From assembly GCA_015501585.1 (NCBI GenBank), contig JADNRY010000213.1, forward strand, positions 1 to 64,000: a DNA stretch of 64,000 bases. Direction: 5' to 3'. This DNA is from Rhodocollybia butyracea (lineage: Eukaryota > Basidiomycota > Agaricomycetes > Agaricales > Omphalotaceae). The notes beneath the pieces were generated by a model. It was not told the DNA's origin, did no database searches, and saw only the letters and a list, made by a program, of their open reading frames with translations. The position numbers were made by a program, and so were the translations under genes. The first letter of the stretch is position 1. Each line of letters starts with the position of its first letter. Shown here in pieces: positions 1 to 10,980 of the stretch.

Positions 1-985
1 GATTGTTCACTTGTATTCAACTCGACATAACAGAATAGCATCCGATAACTGCGAACACCTTCCTTACAGATCCGTTAATTGTGTTTTCTCTCCATCACAA
101 TGAACCTGCCTTAGCCGTATTTTTTTTTTCTCTGGTCAGCCCGTCTCCTCGGGTCTCTTATTCTCAAATGACTCTCATCTCAATTCTCTACCCTCTGACG
201 AGCACCTCCTGTACAGTTCACCCGAATAAAGTAAAAATGCATCGAGTACACTGACCTCGAACCCGAACAAAACCTGAGATCTCAACCTCTATATTGTCTG
301 GTTATCCAAATATCAGACAGATGAGGCTAAAGTACTAACAGAGGCATGTACAAGTTTAACTGGGTGTATGACTTACATATGAGTACATTCAAAATACCAG
401 AACGTTCGGGGCTCAAGGCATAGGCGAAAGCAAAAAGCTCATTCAATACCATCCACTATAGTTTCTGTCTGTTGTAAGTTGTTAGTAATCACTGAGGTCT
501 CCCAGGGCCTCCTAATGTTCAAGCTGGTCTTGCAGCTTGCTATCTGATATTGACTGATATCTGCTCCTCCAGGCTCTTTGGTCCTCTAGAACTTCAGTAA
601 GAAATTGAGACCCCACTCCGGATCTGTGTTGTATAAAAAATTCAAGATCATTCACAATAACTGAATTTGACTGCCTTGACTCGAATACTTATTTTGAATC
701 TTGCCTCAAAGCCGCTCAGCAGTCAATTTAATTTACCCTTCAACTCCCCAACCGATCCAGTAAGTACCGTTTTCTGAAAAGCCTTGGTTCAAACTGGGCA
801 ATATTACATATGGAGGCCGGAAATGTGTATAGTAGGCTAACTAAGCTAGAATCTTTGAGACTTCAGGTAGAATGGCGTAATCTTTGGTTCATCCAAAGGT
901 AAAAACAGTCAGATTAAGATTTTCAAACCCAACATCTGTCATTTCTTGTGTGCCAAAACAAACAACCCATTGGGGCCTTGAAAGG
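1..985. other. No gene recognised
   Basis: AT-rich sequence without a long reading frame, recognisable repeat or transposon terminus. It is the upstream region of the hydrophobin-like gene that begins at 1056. I see nothing else in it. Confidence 0.5.
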
Positions 986-986
986 G

Positions 987-994
987 TATAAAAG
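987..994 (+). promoter_or_regulatory. TATA box of the hydrophobin-like gene
   Basis: TATAAAAG lies 69 bp upstream of the ATG at 1056, a normal TATA-to-start distance for highly expressed fungal genes. The spacing supports 1056 as the original start codon. Confidence 0.6.
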
Positions 995-1055
995 CTAGTC
1001 CAAAATCTGCTTCACTCCCTCACTTCAACCAACTACATTTGTTCAAGTACTCATT

Positions 1056-1875
1056 ATGCACATTAAACTCGCTTTCGTTACTGCTGCACTCATTACTTTT
1101 TGTAACGCACCCTATGGGCAAAGTCCTTAAGAACACCGGTGAACACGACAAATAGGATACTATTGTGTGTACAACGGTGTAAAAGACTAACTAGACTCTT
1201 AAGTAATCGTACGATACTTATAGTAACAGTTTTATTATATAATTAATAATAAATAGAAAGATAAGATAGACCGTTTGGTCTATCGGCGGCGTCTAGGATG
1301 ACCGTATCGCCGGATACGGTCAGTGGTGGTGATGGAGAGGCGGAGGCGTTACACTTTTTCAATGGCTATCCCAGTTCACCCTCCCCATATCCTAGCCCGA
1401 ACTCCAGTTTCCGCTCCGGCTCCAGCTCCAGGTCCCCCAGGTCTCCCTCTCGCTGGTTTAGGTGTGGAGAAGGTCCCTCTCCGTCGCCAGGGCCCGCTCG
1501 GTATGGTGACTGGCTTGCTAGGTAGTCTGCCCCTCGTAGGTGGTCTGATACCCCGTCGCCAGGCCGCTCCCACCGATACCTCCACCTGTTCCCCTGCTAC
1601 CATTCCAGTGTGCTGCGACAACAACCTCGTGACTTGTAGCCTTCTTTCCTCAGATGATGTCTGGTAAGCTATCTCATTCTGTTGTACTTGTCAAGCTTGA
1701 GCCTCATTGTTGTCTTCATAGCGATTCTCCGAGCCAAGCTTTGTGCTGTGAATTTGATGGTAACATGAAAAATGTTTATGGTTTTTAGGATTTCGTTACT
1801 GACTGAAGTTTTGTAGTTACCTCTTCCGACTTCCAATGCTTTGCTACTACTTTTACTCCTTCAGGCGGCAATTAG
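1056..1875 (+). pseudogene. Hydrophobin-like small secreted Cys-rich protein, split by an LTR
   Basis: The ATG opens a signal peptide (MHIKLAFVTAALITF) that is interrupted at 1101 by a 253-bp solo LTR and reopens at 1359. Without the LTR and one copy of its 5-bp duplication, the exons 1056-1100 plus 1359-1663, 1722-1759 and 1817-1875 add up to 447 nt (148 codons and a stop). After a Pro/Ala/Gly-rich middle, the C-terminal part has eight cysteines in the order C-x7-CC-x6-C-x8-C-x7-CC-x10-C. The C, CC, C, C, CC, C order and the last spacings are those of hydrophobins, but the loops after the first CC are shorter than usual, so I call it hydrophobin-like only. With the LTR in place, translation from 1056 stops after about 24 codons. 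Introns have good GT-AG ends. An alternative is another eight-Cys secreted protein family. Confidence 0.62.
1101..1353. mobile_element. Solo LTR (253 bp) with 5-bp target duplication
   Basis: Starts TGTAACGC and ends GCGTTACA, a perfect 8-bp inverted terminus of TG..CA type. It is flanked by CTTTT at 1096-1100 and 1354-1358. A second, about 95 percent similar copy lies at 60104-60356, next to a minus-strand gag-like ORF, so the family is an LTR retrotransposon. No internal region is present here, which fits LTR-LTR recombination. Confidence 0.85.
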
Positions 1876-2519
1876 TAGTGCTCTAGCTTTGCCACTTCTA
1901 TCGAAAGCACCAGTCCATGCGGTACTGGTCCCTCCACTGTCATGGCTTCTTTCGTTGAGAGTTGGGCTATGTATGAAGTGTTTGTTTTGTCAAGTTGCGC
2001 TGTAAGTAGATAACATAGAAAATAAATTCTCATATTTCTGTTACTTGAACGGAGAATAACAACAGATATGTGTTAAAAATGCGGGGGGGTTCAATGCGCT
2101 CACTTCAAGTCACTCAACGCTCCGATGTCCTGGATAAGCCAAGCCACAGCTAATCATTTTCTGTTAGACTGTCGATCCTTCTTGGCCTAAAGGCCATCCT
2201 AGTCTGGCAAAATTCGGTTGATTTTCACACAACCAAAGGTGAGAAGAACTTGATATGGATGACCGTATCTAATACTGGCCACCTGGACTGTTCTGTTTTG
2301 TTTCGTTCTCTGATTTGTAAAAGCTGTGTAAAATTGTGATTGTCGAATGCAGTCCTCACAGATTTTCGGGTGGAAAAGGGTAATGATATCTCACTTGTCA
2401 TCTTGTGGATCTCTGATTTTATCCACCCGGAAACGCCATCCTTCAAGTTGTGCAAAGCTTGACCGATAGGTCTCAGAGTTAATTAAGATCGAGTGTTCAA
2501 ACGATTTGAAGCTGCTGAT
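1876..2519. other. No gene recognised
   Basis: 3' flank of the hydrophobin-like gene and upstream flank of the broken ORF that starts at 2520. It contains a run of eight G near 2083 but no recognisable coding or repeat structure. Confidence 0.4.
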
Positions 2520-2868
2520 ATGGACGCCTGGGATACAATAAGAACACGCTCTCAAAAACACTGCGCAGAAAATCTTGTCGTGTCTTCATCGTCTAGTATG
2601 CAGTCAGCATATCCTTTCAATGATCAACACTGTATTCAAACAGAAATACCAAAACATATTTCACTTGTAAGTAGAGCCCTTACGAAAAGCTCTAACAACC
2701 CCCGCCTCAGGCATAAAATTAGAGCACCTGAGAAGATGTTCGTAGCCTTTCATTTGAACAATGGCGCAAGAGGTCTCATTGCCATTGTCAAAAAATACTG
2801 GGAGGCCCGCGTAAAGCTTGAACTTTGGTCTCAGGCTGACCCTCCACATATTTACTTACCCAGTGCTT

Positions 2869-3544
2869 TAGGGTTTTAAAGTGCGGTGCACAAACCGTTG
2901 GATAACCGACAACCGCACCGCACTGAACCGCGGTGAGGGTAAATAAAGGTTGCACCAGTGCAGCGGTTTGCATCCGGTGCGGTTTGCGGTTCTTGAAGAA
3001 TTTGCATAACTGATTAAAACCGGTGGTAACCGGTGGTCAACCGGTGCAATTTACATAATGAAAATAATTTATGAACTGTGTTTTTCAAGCCTGACTTTAT
3101 GTATTGTAAAGTAGATGTGATCTGGTAATCAAATTTTTAATTGTATACAGCTCACAGGCGCCCATGTGCCACATTTGATTTGGGCGCCTGTGAGCTGTGT
3201 ACAATCAAAATCTTGATGACCGCATCAAATTTACTTTATACTAATCTAAGAATACCTTTATACACTGTTCATAAGTAGAGATTATCTTATTAGGCAACAC
3301 TACAGGGTATATGATGTTTTGAAACTGGTATAACCGCCGTTTTCACCGGTTCCGCACCAGTTTGCACCGGGTTATTGCCAAACCGGTTCAAAACCGCATA
3401 ACTGCACTGAACCGGCACCGGTGAGGCGGTTCTTATCAGTTCAGTGCAAGGTTTGCTGAAATTTAAAAAATATACCACCAGTGCAGTTATCGGTTTGCCC
3501 AAAATGGCTGACAAAACCGAACTGCACCGCACTTTAAAACCCTA
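2869..3544. mobile_element. hAT-type MITE 1 (676 bp)
   Basis: 22-bp perfect terminal inverted repeats beginning TAGGGTTTTAAAGTGC, flanked by the 8-bp direct repeat CAGTGCTT (2861-2868 and 3545-3552). TAGGG-type ends with an 8-bp duplication are diagnostic of hAT elements. It has no transposase and many short ACCGGT-containing internal repeats, which it shares in style with the MITE at 7483-8229. Confidence 0.88.
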
Positions 3545-3679
3545 CAGTGCTTCCTCGTATTTACCCATTGCCCCCATCAGATTTACCGGGTGTCCATTGG
3601 CAAAAGGGCCGTCGGCTGACCTTCTCTTTCCCAAACTTTACTGCTCCTGTTCCCTGCCAATTCCAAGTTGGTCCCAAGC

Positions 3680-6600
3680 CACCTCAACATCACAACATCT
3701 AGTTAATATAGACATGCCAAGAGGGGAGGGGTGTGGCATTGATGCAGCAATGAATTAGCCCATTTCCCTCACACTGCCAATATCTCGGTCAATATTGTGA
3801 GATATATACGAAATAAGAAGGTAGCCCAAAAGGCCATCATATGACCAGCTCGTAAGATTTGCCGTTCAACTTGTTATCCCGCCATGTCGTTAATAAGTAG
3901 ATCAGTGAATGATACGCTCAGTATGCACTAGCGCCTGTGCTTAAGTTTGGAAACATAAGTAAATTTCTGAGGCGTAACCTCGTAGTTTAGATACAATGCT
4001 GCTAGTTAAGTACTACCTGAGGCATTGTATTTGCCACCTTCGTTAATGCGTCTCTTCCGTGGAAGGCCAGCATCCTTTCTCTTTTTCTGCTTTTTTCCCT
4101 CCCCTGAATGAAAGACTCCCAGCAGCAGCAGCCATCGGTGATGTCGCAGAAGTCGGGTCGGAAGCAGACGAAGAGAGTCTGTTATCTGGTGACGGAGACG
4201 CCTGGCTTTCACCATTCACTTCCAGAATAACTTCTGGTCCTGCCCTCCCAATCTTCGAATTCAGAACTTGACATCTTGTAAGTGTGTTGTGCCTGGCTCC
4301 CAGGAGTTGGTAAGCACCTGAACCTCGGTAGAGGTAGCCAATTCACTCGGGCTTTTGAACGGAACACTCGGTGGCCAGCTTTTGACAATGACTCAGAACT
4401 TTTGGGTAATATGCTCAGTGAAGTTAGTATACATCATGCGAAGAAATTTCTGCTTTCCTACGCACTGATCTGCAGGCAATGTGTTTAGGTCTGGGTGTCA
4501 AACGTCCCACCTTTAGACTCACCCAGCTTCAATTTAATAAATGCTGCTAGGTCTTCTCTGGGACAGCAGCCGCTGTGCATGATTTTGCACCACGCCTATA
4601 AATAGGTAAGCTCAGCTGCCTCTCGCGGTGCTCTTTTGGTCTGGCTCACCTTGAACTCCATATATCACATACCCTTCCAACCTCCTTGAAAATCCTCAGG
4701 GGAGACCTTCAACCCAAGGCTCAGAAACTCATCAACTCTCTCACTGGTTCGGTAGATGAGAGGGTTGTTGAAATACGTTAAGTCGGAATGCACAACTACC
4801 AAGAAGACAGTAATACTTCTGTCGCCAAACATGAAACGCGATATTCTTTCACGCAGTACTCATCTGGAGGAAACTTTTGCTGGGTGGACCATGGATTTTG
4901 GACAGAGGAAAGGTACGAAGCTGTGAGAACTGCTCAGGAGGCGGAGGAGGAAGTTTGTAAACTTGGCCGCTGGGAGATGGGGCTGAATCTTCTATCTACT
5001 CTTGATGGACTATCATTGCAATTACATACATAGCTACGTTTTACTACAAACAATATATTATTTAGCATTTCTGCCAGACAAGCAAACTTATTGTCGAATT
5101 TGGTACTTAAGAGTATTGCAAAACCACCCCGGCCCGTGATCCCGAAGCTCGAGCTCAACACTTGTGACGTTGAGCACAGCTGATCTATGAACATTTTCTT
5201 GGTTTTTTTGTTGTAAATATGCTCTAAGTAATGTAAAGAGCTAGAATATGTAATTTAACAAGCATCGAACTATGCCCTAGTGAGTAACAGCTTGGTTCGA
5301 CATTCGAGACAAACTCCAACTGCAAACTACAAGTATCTACGCCTCACTTTCCAGTCAAAAAATTTGACCACAGAAGAAATAAGTATTACATTCTAGAGAT
5401 ACCTTAGCTAGTGCGTTTCACGCTGGAACATGTGTGATACGTTCATTCGTTCGCTGGAGAATGCCCCCGAAAACCTAATCTCTTCGAAATGTCAAGAGCT
5501 TTAGTAATTTATTCTCTTCATATGGGGCTTATTAGAGTTGGATTTGGCTGTAGAATAGAAGTAGGGTGTATATAATGCTATGCATGTAGTCAAGCCTATA
5601 TTGAATGAGCAGTTCCATAGTACTTACAGTCATTCAACCTTCTGAGATGCAGCGAAGTTCTATCTGAAGATTGAATGGAATTTGTTTCTAAGAGAGTAGG
5701 AGGCATATCTGCAAAGCTATTAGAGGCAATGCACCCGCATTCTATGACTGATATACTTCTGCAAGCTTGAAGGCGGGTAAAAGTACGCATGCCGACGGGG
5801 CTGGGCGGGCACTCTGGTTAAGTTTCCCACGGCGTTCAATCTACAAACCGCCTGCCGTACCTATCATTTACATTGTATTTACTAGTTTTGAAGTAATATT
5901 TTGAAGCTTAAGACCTCGATGTTCAATGTGACCATAAAAGATTAGATTTGTGAGTGTGAAATACCAGTATCTACATGCGGAGCGTGAATCTAAGTAGTAC
6001 AGGAGGGCAAGCAGATGTGGGGCTCTTCCGCAGGTCTGTTTCGATACCACCGAGGCTGCGGCCCAAGCAGTATTTCAGACCCTTTTTCAGCTCAGACATA
6101 TTTAAATGCCTGTCGCTTTGCACTGGTCAAGCACGCCCGCTACACTTTCCTCCAGGTCCAAACTTCTTGTACCGGCTTTTCCAGAATCCCCGGCGGTGGG
6201 TGCTTCGAAGGTAAAGTTGCCAGAGGTTCCCTGCAAAAAGCCATCTTGTGTGCCACTGGCATCGCCGGAAAGATCACGTAGAAGCTGAAGAGAGTTGGGG
6301 CCAAGTCCTAAGACCTTATTTAAATAAGAAATCTGTAAGAAAATTGAGAGATATACCCTGTGCCCGCACGAGAAACCCGCTGTTGTATCGCCTCTCGTTT
6401 GGCGGCCCAACTCATGAATAAGTTACTGGGCCGCCAAATCTACCATGCCCAAGATACAACTGCACTCCTTTTCGTCGACTAGATCCCATGGCATAGTTGT
6501 GAGTCGCCAGGCTGTAGGAGGCTTATCCGAGCGTAGGTTCAGTTCACTGTGATCAACAGCAAGCAAAGATTTCCCACCGTTAATTCAAAGCGCAACAGCG

Positions 6601-6831
6601 CTAGGTGTGATGCGGCTTGCCATTGGGAACAGCAAAGTGCCGGAAATCTTGCGAGCTAGTCATATGATGGTCATTTGCTGGGCTGGATACCTTCTTATTT
6701 CGTATATATCTCACAATATTGACCGAGATATTGGCAGTGTGAGGGAAATGGGCTAATTCATTGCTGCATCAATGCCACACCCCTCCCCTCTTGGCATGTC
6801 TATATTAACTAGATGTTGTGATGTTGAGGTG
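3680..6831. mobile_element. 3.15-kb non-autonomous TIR element with 8-bp duplication
   Basis: The outermost 144 bp at each end (3680-3823 and 6688-6831) are identical inverted copies starting CACCTCAACATCAC; weaker similarity continues to about 3862 and 6645. The 8-bp direct repeat TCCCAAGC flanks it (3672-3679, 6832-6839). No transposase-like ORF lies between the repeats. Long inverted repeats with an 8-bp duplication could be a foldback-like hAT, Merlin, P or KDZ derivative; I cannot decide which. It sits in-frame inside the ORF 2520-7047. Confidence 0.82.
4788..5033 (+). CDS. Possible small ORF inside the TIR element
   Basis: An 81-codon ATG frame, acidic in its C-terminal half (AQEAEEEVC), about 190 bp downstream of a TATA-like CTATAAATAG near 4589. 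It has no domain I recognise. It is the best candidate for cargo inside the TIR element, but the support is only ORF length and the TATA-like box. A minus-strand frame at 6102-6410 is a similar weak candidate. Confidence 0.2.
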   Translation: MHNYQEDSNTSVAKHETRYSFTQYSSGGNFCWVDHGFWTEERYEAVRTAQEAEEEVCKLGRWEMGLNLLSTLDGLSLQLHT

Positions 6832-7094
6832 TCCCAAGCAGGTCGGAAGCATGTATTGCCACTCCCGGATCTTCCCACTTATAGAGATATCGAAACTGCT
6901 ACTGAAGGATTCCCATGGAAAATGGACTGGCAAGATCAGTTTCTCGCGTTAAACATCGATTTGAACTCAAAGAGGAAGCCAAGCACTAAGTATTTTGTCG
7001 TATTTCCACCTACATATAATTTACTTGCGGAATCGGAGGTTGAATGACCAAAGTCACAATGAACTTATACACCACATGAGACATCCTTCGCGAA

Positions 7095-9570
7095 ATGCCT
7101 ATCTGGCTGCACCGGGAAGCAGATGGGATCCGAACAATCCATAATAGTAAAGAAACCCGTTGTCTGCGTGAAAATCACAAGGTCAGAACAGTGGGAGAAA
7201 CGGAAGCCATTGCAAGACTATCAAGGACTGCAAGACACACAGGGCGGCAAAACTGCCGATGCGCCGGCTGCACTTCATTGAGGGAGATAAACTGTGCATG
7301 CCTGTATAAATGTATATGGAAGGCAAGTGAGCTTCTGCAAAAGCTTCCGCAGAAATGGAACCCAATGTCCCGGCTGCCAGAGGACTTTGAACCTGGACAC
7401 ATACCTGCAACTGGGTCAGAACATGCAGAGTACTTTGACTGGAGAATTACAACAGGTGGCACCCTTGCAGATGCGTTCCGAGTAGGGTTTGAAGGTCTAA
7501 TTCAATGGACTGCAGAAAACTGATGAATTGCACTGAACTGAACCGCAAAATGAACTGATGATAGATGGACCGGTCCATGATTTAAACCTGGTCCAGTTCA
7601 TGGTTCATCAAAATCTCAGAAAAAAAGTGAACCACAAAGAATCAGTTTAAACCGGTCTAAACCGGTACAGCCACATAGCAAAAATAATTTAGATAAATGA
7701 GTATATTTTCTCCAATTTTGATCAATAAAATTAATATTTTCTAATGGTCTCAAGCAATAAGCTTATACAAGACTGGAAAGACTACTCATAACCTATTGAA
7801 CAGTACCATGCAACAAGTCTGAGAGCCTGACATGATGCAATACACTATCCATGGTCTGTTTTAACAGATGACCAATGACTGCCAAACCTGGAAAGCATTT
7901 CTGCATGGTAAAAGAGCAGTGTAAGGCAGCCTAGAGCATATATTGAATGTTTTATATTGATTTATAGTAGTTTTTTACATGGTCTCACTTGTTACATATC
8001 TGAATATCTTTCATGCATGTGCAGTTTAAATCAGTTTAAACCGGTATGCACCAGTTTAAATTTGCACTGATTTAAACTGCATGAACCAGGATGAATTGGA
8101 CCAGTGGACCAGTGCAATCAGTGCAGGTCCATGGTTCATACAGATTTAGGTTTTTTACGGACCGGTCCAATTCATGATTCATTGAATTTTTGGTAAATAA
8201 ACTGAATTGGATTGGACCTTCAAACCCTAGTTCCGAGTATTTACAAGTGGAGACAGAAGTGATAGCATACCCATACAAGAATGGGAGGCAAACGAGCTAG
8301 AGGAACTTAGATTCTACACAGATGGGTCTTACAAAAACACTGGCAATGAAGGACCAACAACAGGGTCTGGAATTTACTGCGAGAACGACAACCAGCAAAA
8401 CCGTACCATCAAAATCCCTGAACAATTTAAACAGAGTAACCAGACAGGTGAAATCATTGCAATCAAGGAATGTGTGAGTGGGGCGCCCAAAGATGTTGAC
8501 ATCTCCATCCATAGCGACTCCCAAACATGTATACAGGGACTAACAAAACACCTACAACAGTGGGAAGACAGAGATTTTGTTGGTGTGGCAAACGCATCAG
8601 AAATCCAGGCCACCGTTGCAAAGCTCAGGGAACGAGAGGCAATGACAAAGCTGGTATGGGTCAAGGGCCACGCTGGGATCGAAGGAAATGAAAAAGCTGA
8701 TGAGCTAGCCAACCAAGGACGAGAAAAGCTGGGACATGATGAAATCGACTTATCTGTCAAGCCAGACCTCAAACTGACAGGGGTAAAATTATCCAAAGTA
8801 ACACAATCCCTTGCATACAAGCCATCCGAAGAAAGAAAATGCAGACTAAAACATACTGAGAGCGCATGAACCGCAGAGCAACAAAAATCAACTTGGGCAG
8901 AGCCCAAGCATGTGCTCCCGATATATGTGAAGCAATCCCGTCTGAAGAAGCCCTCTGGAAATCGATCAGGCATAAAGACTTCAGCAAGAAGTTCCAATAC
9001 TTCCTATGGATGGTTATCCATAATGCATATAAGGTAGGGGACTTCTGGGACAACGTCCCAAATTTTGAACATAGAGGGAGGTGCAATATCTGCCAAGTTC
9101 CCGAAACCATGGAACACATCCTCTTTGAGTGCTCCTGCCCGGGTCAGAAGGAGGTATGGGAGCTAGCCCAGAAGGCATGGGAGAAGCGACCCACAGAATG
9201 GATAGAGCCCACCTTTGGAATAATGATGGCCTGTGGCACAACAAACTTTTGTGATGCGGATGGGAAAGCCCTCCCTGGTGAATCACGCCTATACCGCATC
9301 CTTGTATCAGAAAGCGCATACTTGATCTGGAAGATGAGAAACAAACGCGTAATCAATGGGGAAAACCCACCATCAAAACGAGAAATTGAGAACCGGTGGC
9401 GATGGACACTGGAAAGCCGGTACCGACTGGACACCCTCCTCACATCAAGCAAATACGGCCAGCGGAAACTATCCAAAGGCGTGGTGAGATCGACTTGGGC
9501 GCACATAGTCCAGGAAGATCTTAGTCCCGACCAAATTATACTGGCCGGGCCCGGGGTTTTAGTGGTGTAG
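7095..9570 (+). pseudogene. LINE ORF fragment: RNase H plus reverse-transcriptase zinc-binding domain
   Basis: The frame runs 7095-7482, is cut by a MITE, and resumes at 8238 exactly in frame. In order it shows a Cys module (CRCAGC, then KLPQKWNP), an RNase H fold with FYTDGS near 8306, HSDSQ near 8514 and KGHAGIEGNEKADE near 8666, and a zinc-binding segment CNIC..MEHILFEC near 9083 typical of zf-RVT. Lesions: a 1-nt frame slip near 8825-8835 just before IRRRKM, and an in-frame TGA at 8857-8859. The 3' part continues openly to 9570. This is a dead remnant; all functions are inferred from family motifs. Confidence 0.82.
7483..8229. mobile_element. hAT-type MITE 2 (747 bp)
   Basis: Terminal inverted repeats begin TAGGGTTTGAAGGTC at both ends, and the 8-bp direct repeat GTTCCGAG flanks it (7475-7482, 8230-8237). 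No coding capacity; internal repeats of the TTTAAACCGGT and ACCAGT type. It is younger than the LINE, since it interrupts the LINE ORF and the ORF is restored across the empty site. Confidence 0.87.
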
Positions 9571-9914
9571 ACGGGTGGGCACAAGAAGGCGGGGGTTTAT
9601 GCAAGGTACACAGAATTATGATTTATATTTACTAACAAAAATAGGGGAGTGGAAGGAGATGGAAGGAGAGCCTGCCTGGAGTCCCACAGACTGCCTACCT
9701 GGCAAGTGCGTAACGCATTCCCTCGGGTGGTTGAAATCTTAAAAAGTCGCTCGGTCCCGTACCTTGCAAACTTAACGGCCGGGAGGGGACGACAATGTGA
9801 GTCCTCCGATGGTGCTAAGAGATTAAAGCGACGAAAGTCGCTGGTTTCTGGCAACACTCCACAAAAAAAAAAAAAAAAAAAACTTATACACCACTGCACC
9901 AGTGAGCCTAAAGA

Positions 9915-9922
9915 TATAAAAG
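9915..9922 (+). promoter_or_regulatory. TATA box of the secreted-protein gene
   Basis: TATAAAAG, 145 bp upstream of the ATG at 10060 and only about 30 bp downstream of the LINE poly(A) and target duplication. The LINE therefore inserted directly behind this core promoter. Confidence 0.5.
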
Positions 9923-10059
9923 AGGCAGCTCTGCATCTAAAGGACATCCAGCAAGCTAAGACCATTAAAACAAGGTACTTCAGTGTCCTTTTCTTCACTA
10001 TCCGAGTCGATTTCGGTTGACATACTTACCCCACTCCACTCTGTGTACAGCGTTCGAAC

Positions 10060-10395
10060 ATGAAATTCAACCCCGTCGTCGCACTTGTTACAGTCATATT
10101 CGGTGCTCAGCGCATTGCCGCCGTGTCATGGGAGCAGTGGAACGCCATAGACTGCGATGGCGACGCTAGCATGAATGCCGGTGCCGAGGACGAAGGTTTC
10201 CACTGCATTGCGCAACAGGGCCGCTCAGTCAGTTTTTCCTTCGGTGAAGGGGATCCATGCATGGCGGAACCGTTGAGCTCGGCAGGCGTCACTCTCTACA
10301 CCGACGAAACATGTACTAATGTATTCACCGCTGCTGGACCTGGATGCTGGGACTTTGCTGCTGCCACGGGTGGTTCCATTGGGTTCCAATGCTGA
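10060..10395 (+). CDS. Small secreted Cys-containing protein (111 aa)
   Basis: A single uninterrupted frame with ATG in a good context after a TATA box. Residues 1-21 (MKFNPVVALVTVIFGAQRIAA) form a clear signal peptide. The mature part is acidic, about 90 residues long, with six cysteines that can pair (IDC, FHC, DPC, ETC, GCW and the terminal QC). No catalytic motif is visible. Size and composition fit the small secreted proteins common in basidiomycetes, with possible roles in the cell wall or extracellular space. I do not recognise a named family. Its upstream region has been rebuilt by transposon insertions up to about 165 bp before the start. Confidence 0.72.
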   Translation: MKFNPVVALVTVIFGAQRIAAVSWEQWNAIDCDGDASMNAGAEDEGFHCIAQQGRSVSFSFGEGDPCMAEPLSSAGVTLYTDETCTNVFTAAGPGCWDFAAATGGSIGFQC

Positions 10396-10980
10396 GGGAT
10401 GTTTGGTCAGTAAATTTGGGTTCTTATCATTGATTGCGGTGCTTACTTGGCCTCTGTATGTATTATTAGTAATACCAGTCACCAAACCCAAATCAAAGTT
10501 TTCTTCCAGCAATTCAATTCCAATAAACTTACCTTGGCTTCAGTAATTTGAGATTATTTTCGTACTGTTAGCTTGTCGTCGTTTTCCCATTTATAAGCCT
10601 TCAGTCCGGTTAAATATTTTCATAACGCACCCCGAACCCCCCGCCTGACATAAAACCAATCGCTACACGCGTGCGCATCACCAAACCTAACTTAAGTACG
10701 TTGCGCGCGCAAGGTCAAGCTGCTGCAAAATGAAGGATAAGACAAAAAAATCCGATAGTTCGAACCACTGCTCTCGTGTACGCGCAAAATCAGAACCAAA
10801 ATGTATGAATAGAGATGCTCGGATCGGAGCAGTGGACGTGGGGAGACAAGTCACCCCAGCTATCACCATTATTCTTTCCTCATTATCTCCTCAGGAGATT
10901 GCAGTCCACATGCAACGGTAGATGAGTGTCGAGTACGTATATATTCATACCATTTACAGCAACTTTTGGTCCTATAGCAT
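10396..10980. other. Intergenic, no gene recognised
   Basis: 3' flank of the secreted-protein gene and of the convergent acid phosphatase gene. Only short frames without support. Confidence 0.45.

Larger units (their letters stand above)
2520..7047 (+). pseudogene. Unknown ORF broken by two DNA transposons
   Basis: Three coding pieces, 2520-2868, 3553-3679 and 6840-7047, are separated exactly by two transposons. If each transposon and one copy of its 8-bp target duplication are removed, the pieces join in a single open frame of 228 codons counted from the ATG at 2520 (the frame is open from 2487), ending with TGA at 7045-7047. I do not recognise the protein: no signal peptide, Ser-rich near the N-terminus, and a Cys/Pro stretch (LYCSCSLPIP) just before the second insertion. 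It could be a host gene or part of an older repeat. The chance of such a long frame surviving across two junctions at random is small, so the pre-insertion ORF was probably real. Confidence 0.5.
7076..9882 (+). mobile_element. 5'-truncated LINE (non-LTR retrotransposon)
   Basis: Ends in a run of 20 A (9863-9882) and is flanked by the 12-bp direct repeat CTTATACACCAC (7064-7075 and 9883-9894), the signature of target-primed reverse transcription. Only the 3' part remains: a Cys-rich module, RNase H and a zinc-binding module, followed by a 3' UTR. The upstream endonuclease and reverse transcriptase regions are missing. A hAT MITE lies inside it. Confidence 0.85.

Noticed and set aside
1298..1667. 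Overlapping ORFs of 75-114 codons on both strands
   Set aside because: They start inside the solo LTR or are shadows of the hydrophobin-like exon.
10750..10800. tRNA-like TTCGAACC near 10757
   Set aside because: No acceptor or anticodon stem could be paired around it.
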